Positions 6,412 to 10,829 of a DNA stretch of 10,829 bases are shown here, one piece after another (positions within the stretch are counted from its first letter, which is position 1; the number at the start of each line of letters is the position of its first letter). Source of the stretch: Streptomyces sp. NRRL WC-3549 (GTDB lineage Bacteria > Actinomycetota > Actinomycetes > Streptomycetales > Streptomycetaceae). The position numbers and the translations under genes are program-made. The DNA is taken from contig NZ_KL585415.1 of the NCBI RefSeq assembly GCF_000721935.1, positions 1-10,829 on the forward strand, in the 5' to 3' direction. Under the pieces are notes generated by a model. The model saw only the letters and a program-made list of their open reading frames with translations. It did no database searches and was not told where the DNA came from.

Positions 6412-6927
6412 TCAGATGACGGGCACCTTCGCCCAGACGGTCTTGCCCGGACACGTGGGGGACCAGCCCCACGAACTGCTCAGCGCGTCGATGATGCGAA
6501 GCCCCCGGCCGCGTTCCAGGAAGCCCGCGTCCTCACGCAGCACGGGCGCATCGGGACTCGGATCGTTCACCGCGCAGACGAGCGCGCCTTCCTGACGGGC
6601 GAGCCCCAGCCACGCCGTCGGCCTGCTCACGGGCCTGCCGGCCTGCGGCAGCGCGTGGCAGACCGCGTTGCTCGCCAACTCGTCGGCGACCAGGGTCATG
6701 TCGTCCGCGCAGGAGGCGGACTCCAGCCCCCACCGCTCCAGCGAGGCGCGGACGAACGCACGCGCCCGCCGCAGGCTCTCCGGGCCCCCGTCCAGCCCGT
6801 GCGTGGCGAACCCGGCGGAACCGATGCCGAGATCCCGTGCCCATCTCTCCCGCGGAACGGCGTCGTTTTCGGCCAGATCCGTGCAGCGGGCCGCTGCTCC
6901 GGGGCGGGGTGCGTTCTCCGCGTGCAT
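6412..6927 (-). CDS. HATPase_c_2 ATP-binding protein (RsbW-like anti-sigma/regulator)
   Basis: This 171-aa protein has a disordered N-terminal 40 residues followed by a GHKL-type ATPase domain: the N box ELASNAVCHA with Asn87, the G1 box NDPSPDAPV (121-129), the G2 box GRGLRIIDALSSSWGW (140-155) and a final GKTVWAKV (161-168). Streptomycetes hold dozens of such RsbW/SpoIIAB-like proteins. The founding members are serine kinases that bind and inactivate sigma factors, but most single-domain copies, including those in abaA/whiJ-type loci, have no proven target. It is divergent from the DUF397-XRE pair and probably belongs to that locus. The start is ATG 6927, with an AGGGTGAG ribosome site about 8-10 nt upstream. 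It could be a phosphorylation target partner of the nearby PP2C phosphatase; that is speculation. Confidence 0.88.
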   Translation of the reverse strand: MHAENAPRPGAAARCTDLAENDAVPRERWARDLGIGSAGFATHGLDGGPESLRRARAFVRASLERWGLESASCADDMTLVADELASNAVCHALPQAGRPVSRPTAWLGLARQEGALVCAVNDPSPDAPVLREDAGFLERGRGLRIIDALSSSWGWSPTCPGKTVWAKVPVI

Positions 6928-7001
6928 GAGCGCTGCTCACCCTTCGGTGAAAGGCCGGTTGATGGTGCCGTTTTCGTGTGCCGTGGCGGCCGGACGGGCA
7001 C

Positions 7002-7007
7002 TAGTAT
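7002..7007 (+). promoter_or_regulatory. Candidate -10 element of the DUF397 transcript
   Basis: TAGTAT lies in the AT-richer ACTAGTAT patch between the divergent HATPase and DUF397 genes. The only hexamer at proper distance upstream (TGCCGT, 6979-6984) is a poor -35. If used, transcription would start near 7014 and give a leader of about 135 nt that contains three inverted repeats. The same patch offers TACTAG on the minus strand for the HATPase gene. Confidence 0.35.
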
Positions 7008-7025
7008 CCTCGCCGTCCGAGCAGA

Positions 7026-7051
7026 GGTGCAATTGCATCCGGAATTGCACC
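7026..7051. promoter_or_regulatory. 26-bp inverted repeat, operator-like
   Basis: GGTGCAATT (7026-7034) and AATTGCACC (7043-7051) form a perfect 9-bp inverted repeat around an 8-nt spacer. The left half also holds the smaller palindrome GCAATTGC. AT-rich half sites in such GC-rich DNA, just past a candidate promoter and between divergent regulatory genes, look like a dimer-binding operator, most simply for the nearby XRE regulator. Confidence 0.55.
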
Positions 7052-7053
7052 CT

Positions 7054-7086
7054 GTGGTGTGACCAGGAAACACCTGTTCACACCAC
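7054..7086 (+). promoter_or_regulatory. 33-bp near-perfect inverted repeat / leader hairpin
   Basis: GTGGTGTGA (7054-7062) pairs perfectly with TCACACCAC (7078-7086). Inside it CAGG (7064-7067) pairs with CCTG (7073-7076) around an AAACA loop, with only the C/T pair 7063/7077 mismatched. As RNA this is a 14-position stem with a 5-nt loop. No T-tract follows, and no gene ends here, so an ordinary terminator is unlikely. It could be a second operator or a leader hairpin of the DUF397 mRNA. Confidence 0.55.
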
Positions 7087-7094
7087 GGCACGGC

Positions 7095-7114
7095 CCCCGG
7101 CGGGCGCGCCGGGG
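7095..7114 (+). promoter_or_regulatory. 8-bp GC hairpin in the DUF397 leader
   Basis: CCCCGGCG (7095-7102) pairs with CGCCGGGG (7107-7114) around a 4-nt loop, ending 20 nt before the ribosome site of the DUF397 gene. It is the third consecutive inverted repeat in this leader. GC-only hairpins are common by chance in such DNA, so on its own this one is weak evidence. Confidence 0.4.
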
Positions 7115-7148
7115 ATGTCCCGACCCCTGCCCCGAAGGAATGGACCGC

Positions 7149-7385
7149 ATGACGCACATCGACAACGGTGTCCCCGCCACCTCTCTCACCGGCGTCGAGT
7201 GGGTGAAGAGCCATCACAGCAACCCGAGCGGGAACTGCGTGGAGATGGCCCTCCTCCCCGACGGAGACGTGGCCGTACGTAACTCCCGGCACCCGGAAGG
7301 GCCCGCGCTCGTGTACACGGGCGCGGAGGTGCGCGCCTTCCTCGCCGGGGTCAGGGACGGTGACTTCGACCGCATGATCGGCTGA
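7149..7385 (+). CDS. DUF397 domain protein
   Basis: This is a 78-aa protein whose residues about 15-76 are one DUF397 domain: GVEWVKSHHSN, GNCVEMALLPDGDVAVRNS, HPEGPALVYT, then VRAFLAGVRDGDFD. The family is almost confined to actinomycetes. Its genes usually sit beside an XRE/DUF5753 regulator gene, as here, and the protein is thought to work with that regulator as partner or modulator; the biochemistry is poorly known. The typical VRDS reads VRNS here. ATG 7149 was chosen because GAAGGA (7134-7139) is 9 nt upstream. The in-frame ATG 7140 is too close to it, and upstream residues are low complexity. The XRE gene follows after 88 nt, separated by a large inverted repeat. Confidence 0.9.
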   Translation: MTHIDNGVPATSLTGVEWVKSHHSNPSGNCVEMALLPDGDVAVRNSRHPEGPALVYTGAEVRAFLAGVRDGDFDRMIG

Positions 7386-7423
7386 AAGAGGACCGCACGT
7401 GCGTGCGTGAGCGCCCCCGCCGA

Positions 7424-7471
7424 GGGCTCCTGATGGCACACTGGCGTCCTGACGCCCGCCATCAGGAGCCC
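7424..7471 (+). promoter_or_regulatory. 48-bp nested inverted repeat covering the XRE ribosome site
   Basis: GGGCTCCTGATGGC (7424-7437) and GCCATCAGGAGCCC (7458-7471) are a perfect 14-bp inverted repeat. Inside it GGCGTC (7443-7448) and GACGCC (7451-7456) form a second one. The right arm contains the AGGAG (7464-7468) that serves ATG 7474. In RNA, transcripts reading through from DUF397 would bury the ribosome site in the stem. In DNA, the same repeat is a likely operator for autoregulation. Either way it should control the XRE gene. Confidence 0.65.
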
Positions 7472-7473
7472 GC

Positions 7474-8382
7474 ATGCCCGGCATCGAATCGCTTCAGCCG
7501 TCACGGAAGCCCGCGCTCGCCCCGGCCACCGGATCAAGTCCCACCGCCCTGCGCCTCGTTCTGGGCGCCCAGCTCCGCCGGATGCGTACGGAGGCGGGTA
7601 TCACGCCGGACGTCGCGGCCACCTGCATCCGCTGCTCCACGGCGAAGATCAGCCGGATGGAGACGGGGCACTCCCCGTGCAAGGAGCGGGACGCGGTGGA
7701 CCTGCTCGTGCTCTACGGCGTCACCGACCCGGACCGGACGGCCGAGTTCGTCGACCTGGTGCGCAAGTCGGGGGAGCGCGGCTGGTGGCGTTCGTACGCC
7801 GACGTCCTGCCGGACTGGTTCGAGCCCCTCGTAGGGCTGGAGGAGGCCGCCGCGTCCATCCGTACCTACGAGAGCCACTACATCCCGGGGCTGCTGCAGA
7901 CCTACGACTACGCCCACGCCGTCGTACGCTCCGGGCACGCGCTCGAAGCGGAGGAGATCACCCGGCGGCGGGTGGAACTGCGCATGAAGCGACAGGAGTT
8001 GCTCTCCCGCAGTGACGCGCCCAAGCTCTGGGTCCTGCTGGACGAGGCGGTCCTGATGCGCCCGACGGGCGGTGCCGGGGTGATGGGCCGGCAACTCGCC
8101 CACCTGCTGGAGATGACGGAGCTGCCCCACGTGACCGTGCAGGTGGCGCCCTTCGAGGTCACCGCCCACACGTCACCGGGCAACGGCATCACCTATCTGC
8201 GGTTCGCGATGTCCCAGCTCCCCGATGTCGCCTACATCGAGCATCTGACCAACGCCACCTCGGTGAACAAGCAGGAGAGCACGGACGAGTACCGCTGGAT
8301 CCTCGACTCGCTCAGCGCCCAGTCCCCGAGCCCCGTGGAGAGCAGGGAGCTGCTGAGGCGGGCGCTCGAACGCTACAGCTGA
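7474..8382 (+). CDS. XRE-family regulator with DUF5753 (WhiJ-like)
   Basis: This 302-aa protein has a Ser/Pro-rich N-terminal 22 residues, then an XRE helix-turn-helix at about 26-82 (LGAQLRRMRTEAGIT...CSTAKISRMETG). The DUF5753 domain occupies about 103-295, with typical WWRSYADVLPDWF (104-116), SIRTYESHYIPGLLQTYDYA and a C-terminal DVAYIEHLTNATSVNKQESTDEY-type motif. This is the architecture of WhiJ and the regulators of abaA-like loci in Streptomyces, DNA-binding proteins linked to development and antibiotic production. The usual DUF397 partner is directly upstream. Three cysteines (51, 54, 69) lie within the helix-turn-helix, of which only the one at 54 is common in relatives. ATG 7474 has AGGAG 5 nt upstream, inside an inverted repeat. 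It ends 22 nt from the convergent methyltransferase gene. Confidence 0.93.
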   Translation: MPGIESLQPSRKPALAPATGSSPTALRLVLGAQLRRMRTEAGITPDVAATCIRCSTAKISRMETGHSPCKERDAVDLLVLYGVTDPDRTAEFVDLVRKSGERGWWRSYADVLPDWFEPLVGLEEAAASIRTYESHYIPGLLQTYDYAHAVVRSGHALEAEEITRRRVELRMKRQELLSRSDAPKLWVLLDEAVLMRPTGGAGVMGRQLAHLLEMTELPHVTVQVAPFEVTAHTSPGNGITYLRFAMSQLPDVAYIEHLTNATSVNKQESTDEYRWILDSLSAQSPSPVESRELLRRALERYS

Positions 8383-8398
8383 CCCGCGACGCCGCGGG
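8383..8398. terminator. Short bidirectional hairpin between convergent genes
   Basis: CCCGCG (8383-8388) and CGCGGG (8393-8398) flank a 4-nt loop in the 22-nt gap between the XRE and methyltransferase stop codons. The location suits a shared terminator, but a 6-bp GC stem arises easily by chance here. Confidence 0.35.
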
Positions 8399-8404
8399 GA
8401 GCCC

Positions 8405-9220
8405 TCACCTCTTGCGGCCGACGCCGCCGTACTCGATCCACTCCAGGGTCTCCTGCTTGGGTGACAGGTCCGAGTCCGGCCGCCACGTGGAGACCTCCAC
8501 CAGCCCGGGCTCCAGCACGTCCAGCCCTTCCAGGAAGACGTGTACGTCCTCGGGCGGACGCACCCGGCCCCACCGGTTGCCGGTGCTCCTCGCCATGAAG
8601 TCGGTGACGAAGTCGCGGGTCTCCTTGTCCTCGCTGACGAGCTGACAGACCACCAGGAAGCTTCCCGGCGCGAGACGGTCCGCCACCCGGCGCACCAGTC
8701 TGGCGGGGTCGTCCTCGTCGGGAATGCAGTGCAGCACGGAGACGAACAGCGCTGCCACCGGCTCGTCGAAGTCGATCAGCCGGACCACCTCGGGATGGCT
8801 GAGGATCCCGTCGGTGTCCCGCATGTCGGCCTGGATGACCGCGGTCCTGTCGTCCTCCTCGAGTATCGCCTTGCCGTGCGCCAGGACGATGGGGTCGTTG
8901 TCGATGTACACGACGTGGGCCGTCGGATCGACGAGCTGGGCGACCTGGTGGACGTTGTCCTGGGTCGGCAGGCCGGAACCGTGGTCGATGAACTGGCGGA
9001 TCCCGTACTCGGACGCGAGGTGGCGCACGACACGCCGCAGGAACCGGCGGTTGTTCACCGCGAGGACCTTCGTGCTCGGCACGCGCTCCAGCAAGTGTTC
9101 GCTGGCGACCCGGTCGGCAGGGTAGTTGTCCTTGCCACCCAGGTAGTAGTCGTACATCCGCGCGACGCTGGGCACGTTCACATCGATGTTCTTCGGAATG
9201 GTGGTGTCCCCGTTACTCAT
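8405..9220 (-). CDS. DUF574 family SAM-dependent methyltransferase
   Basis: This 271-aa protein carries the signature of the actinomycete DUF574/Methyltransf_19 family: [17 protein letters not shown] (17-33), followed by a Rossmann methyltransferase fold with motif [11 protein letters not shown] (78-86 region) and the acidic strand end VVYIDNDP (103-110), which would hold the SAM ribose. The length is normal for the family. Substrates of this family are not established. Members are very numerous in streptomycetes and often sit near XRE/DUF397 genes, as here. There is no signal peptide, so it is cytoplasmic. The start is ATG 9220, with GAGGGG 5-6 nt upstream. It is transcribed towards the XRE gene. 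Confidence 0.92.
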   Translation of the reverse strand: MSNGDTTIPKNIDVNVPSVARMYDYYLGGKDNYPADRVASEHLLERVPSTKVLAVNNRRFLRRVVRHLASEYGIRQFIDHGSGLPTQDNVHQVAQLVDPTAHVVYIDNDPIVLAHGKAILEEDDRTAVIQADMRDTDGILSHPEVVRLIDFDEPVAALFVSVLHCIPDEDDPARLVRRVADRLAPGSFLVVCQLVSEDKETRDFVTDFMARSTGNRWGRVRPPEDVHVFLEGLDVLEPGLVEVSTWRPDSDLSPKQETLEWIEYGGVGRKR

Positions 9221-9603
9221 GCAGCCCCTCGCCCGTTCAAAGATTCGTCAGCCGTGAGGGGTCATGCTAGGTACCTGATCGTGGGGCGGACAGCCCTCCC
9301 AGGGGTGAGGGCGGGCCCAGGGAGGCGAATTGGCCAGCCGTCCGGGGCGACGGTACGGCCGCCGCAGGTCGGACGAAAGGGTGCCCGCACCCCGGCACGG
9401 CTGTCCACGCCTTCATCGGATGCGGGAACAGGCTGGTCCACGGGGTGCGCGGCCGGGCGCCGGCCCGCCCCCGGCTCCGGCCCGGGACCGGGCGGGCAAC
9501 AACCGTTGGGTAAACCCCCGTTCAAAGCGGCCGGAAATCGACTGTCGCCGGGCCTGACCCGCCGCTCCGCGTGGCAGACGACCCGCAGGAGGGACCGGCG
9601 CTC
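9221..9603. other. Divergent intergenic region with small palindromes
   Basis: About 380 nt lie between the methyltransferase gene (minus) and the HemC gene (plus). On the minus strand TAGCAT (reverse of 9264-9269) is a candidate -10 for the methyltransferase, with only a weak -35 (TGTCCG, reverse of 9287-9292). Further right is an AT-richer island (about 9498-9527) with CAACCGTTG (9500-9508) and GGGTAAACCC (9508-9517), two small abutting palindromes that might bind a regulator of the HemC gene. I see no protein-coding frame with a recognisable domain. Confidence 0.4.
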
Positions 9604-9609
9604 TATCGT
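9604..9609 (+). promoter_or_regulatory. Candidate -10 element, leaderless HemC transcript
   Basis: TATCGT ends 7 nt before ATG 9617, so a start point at normal distance would be the A of the ATG. The only purine-rich stretch (AGGAGGGA, about 9587-9594) is too far from the ATG to act as its ribosome site. Both facts point to a leaderless mRNA. No convincing -35 is visible. Confidence 0.4.
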
Positions 9610-9616
9610 GTGCGCC

Positions 9617-10552
9617 ATGCCCGTCCCCGAAATGATCCGCATCGTCTCCCGTGACTCGCCCATGGCCCTGGCGCAGGTGGAGCGCGTCCGGGCCGAACTG
9701 GCGGCCCGGTACCCGTCCCTCCGCACGGCTGTGGTCCCGGTCAGGACGACCGGCGACACCTGGCTGGGGGACCTCGCGCAGGTCGAAGGGAAAGGGGCCT
9801 TCACCAAGGAGGTCGACGCCGCGCTCCTCGCCGGGGAGGCGGACCTCGCCGTGCACTGCGTCAAGGACATCCCCGCGGACCGGCCGCTCCCGGCCGGTAC
9901 GGCGTTCGCCGCCTTCCTGGAACGGGACGACATCCGCGACGCCCTCGTCCACCCGGACGGCCTGGCCCTCGACGAACTGCCCCCCGGCACCCGCATCGGC
10001 ACCTCGTCCGTCCGGCGGGCCGCTCAACTCGCCGCCCTGCACCCGGGTTTGCGGTGCGTTCCGTTCCGTGGCAACGCCAACCGCCGCCTCGCCAAGCTCG
10101 CCGCGGGTGAGGCCGACGCCCTGCTGCTCGCCGTGTCGGGTCTCCGGCGCATCGGCCGGCCCGACGTCATCAGCGACATCCTGGGCCCGGAGACGATGTG
10201 CCCGCCCGTCGGAGCCGGGGTCCTCGCCCTGCAGTGCCGCCAGGACGACACCGCTACCATCGATGCCGTAGCGGCGCTCAACCACCCGGCCACCTACCGG
10301 GAGATCACGGCCGAGCGCATGTTCCTCCATGTGCTCCAAGGCCACTGCAACTCCCCGATCGCCGGGTACGCCACGTCGCACCGGAACGGCGACCTCTCGT
10401 TGCGCGCCTGCGTGTTCACGCCCGACGGCAAGACGGTCCTCAACGCCCACGAGTGGGCGGGACCCCTGGACCCCGCGACCCTCGGTACCTCGGTGGCCGT
10501 CGCCCTGCTGCGGCAGGGCGCCCGCGAACTGATCGACGGCATCGCCCACTGA
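9617..10552 (+). CDS. hemC: Hydroxymethylbilane synthase (porphobilinogen deaminase), stand-alone copy
   Basis: This 311-aa protein is a full-length HemC, the enzyme that joins four porphobilinogen units into hydroxymethylbilane on the way to heme, siroheme and cobalamin. Seen are [14 protein letters not shown] with Arg12; [18 protein letters not shown] with the catalytic Asp84; [10 protein letters not shown] with Arg133/134; [11 protein letters not shown] with Arg151 and 156/157; SGLRRIG; and [13 protein letters not shown], whose Cys244 would carry the dipyrromethane cofactor. Key residues are thus kept. Two motifs deviate from the common form: GHC instead of GGC at the cofactor cysteine, and [13 protein letters not shown] instead of PAVGQGALAIE-like. 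No hemA, hemB or hemD adjoins it, unlike the usual hemACBD cluster, so it may be a second, specialised copy. ATG 9617 is probably leaderless. Confidence 0.92.
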   Translation: MPVPEMIRIVSRDSPMALAQVERVRAELAARYPSLRTAVVPVRTTGDTWLGDLAQVEGKGAFTKEVDAALLAGEADLAVHCVKDIPADRPLPAGTAFAAFLERDDIRDALVHPDGLALDELPPGTRIGTSSVRRAAQLAALHPGLRCVPFRGNANRRLAKLAAGEADALLLAVSGLRRIGRPDVISDILGPETMCPPVGAGVLALQCRQDDTATIDAVAALNHPATYREITAERMFLHVLQGHCNSPIAGYATSHRNGDLSLRACVFTPDGKTVLNAHEWAGPLDPATLGTSVAVALLRQGARELIDGIAH

Positions 10553-10801
10553 ACGCCACCGCGGGGCGGGGGACGCGGCGCCTTCCGTGCACCCTGGGCG
10601 GTGGCCGTGCCGGGTTCGCGGACCGCCGCTTCCAGCCAGGCGGGCCCGGGCCCCACCCGCGGGCGGAGGCCCTCCGTCCCCGACGACGGGCCGAGGTGCC
10701 CGGACCGTGCCGGCGCACCCTGACCTTCCGCGTCGTACCGCCATGGTCGCGGCCATCCATCCGCACGACGGATCGCTTCGCCGACGGCTGACCGCCGCTC
10801 A

Positions 10802-10827
10802 GGCCGGTCCGGCATGCCGGACCGGCC
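10802..10827. terminator. 26-bp perfect palindrome, probable bidirectional terminator
   Basis: GGCCGGTCCGGCA (10802-10814) is followed at once by its exact reverse complement (10815-10827). A hairpin of about 11 bp with a GC-rich stem is the likely RNA form, as in actinomycete terminators without a U-tract. It lies 249 nt after the HemC stop. The stretch 10553-10801 before it shows no recognisable gene. It may rather serve a gene beyond the right edge. Confidence 0.5.
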
Positions 10828-10829
10828 GG

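Noticed and set aside
7059..7148. Upstream start for the DUF397 protein
   Set aside because: The added residues are encoded by the inverted-repeat region and are low complexity. GAAGGA is spaced correctly for ATG 7149.
7424..7471. Reading the large inverted repeat as a terminator of the DUF397 gene
   Set aside because: The right arm contains the ribosome site of the next gene and there is no T-tract. Regulatory use is more likely, though partial termination cannot be excluded.
8540..9616. In-frame upstream extension of the HemC frame, opposite the methyltransferase gene
   Set aside because: The extension lies antisense to a clear DUF574 gene and is low complexity. HemC homology begins at ATG 9617.
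10743..10829. Open plus-strand frame from an ATG to the right edge (MVAAIHPHDGS...)
   Set aside because: It has no ribosome site, runs through a perfect palindrome and shows no family resemblance. It is too short to support.
1..10829. CRISPR array, tRNA or rRNA genes, insertion sequence or integrase
   Set aside because: No regularly spaced repeats, no cloverleaf or rRNA-like segment and no transposase or integrase motif were found on reading both strands.

Overview
The window is high-GC DNA with almost exclusively G/C third codon positions. Its gene set is typical of Streptomyces or a close relative: a long ECF sigma factor, alditol oxidase, SpoIIE-type phosphatase, HATPase anti-sigma-like protein, DUF397 protein, XRE/DUF5753 regulator and DUF574 methyltransferase. 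It looks like chromosomal accessory or signalling territory. I see no rRNA, tRNA, CRISPR array, insertion sequence or phage gene. Genus and families are inferred from the sequence alone; no search was run.

Layout. (1) Positions 1-1000, minus strand: a membrane-type ECF sigma factor gene that runs off the left edge and appears broken by two frameshifts. (2) 1236-1430, minus: a 64-aa MT0933/CsbD-like 'antitoxin' with a strong hairpin terminator downstream (1128-1167) and a 15-bp tandem duplication over its stop codon. (3) 1818-3140, plus: an alditol oxidase with all known catalytic residues, probably read from a leaderless mRNA, convergent with (4). (4) 5049-3157, minus: a two-gene unit with a soluble SpoIIE/PP2C phosphatase first and a separate MASE1 membrane sensor second. 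(5) 5406-5585 and 5685-6323, plus: a 59-aa unknown protein and a cytoplasmic SGNH hydrolase. (6) 6412-8382: a regulatory locus of the abaA/whiJ type. The HATPase protein is on the minus strand. The DUF397 protein and XRE/DUF5753 regulator are on the plus strand, with three consecutive inverted repeats before DUF397 and a large nested inverted repeat over the XRE ribosome binding site. (7) 9220-8405, minus: a DUF574 SAM methyltransferase, convergent with the XRE gene. (8) 9617-10552, plus: a stand-alone hydroxymethylbilane synthase (HemC) with some unusual motif residues, probably leaderless. A 26-bp perfect palindrome closes the window.

How the parts may work together. Three families linked to sigma-factor control lie within 7 kb: an ECF sigma factor, a PP2C phosphatase and an RsbW-like ATPase. 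The phosphatase and MASE1 genes probably act together as a sensor/output pair. The HATPase-DUF397-XRE triad matches the paralogous developmental-control loci of streptomycetes. The most interesting uncharacterised element is the inverted-repeat array that controls this triad (7026-7114 and 7424-7471). The metabolic genes (alditol oxidase, SGNH hydrolase, HemC) show no obvious functional link to it.
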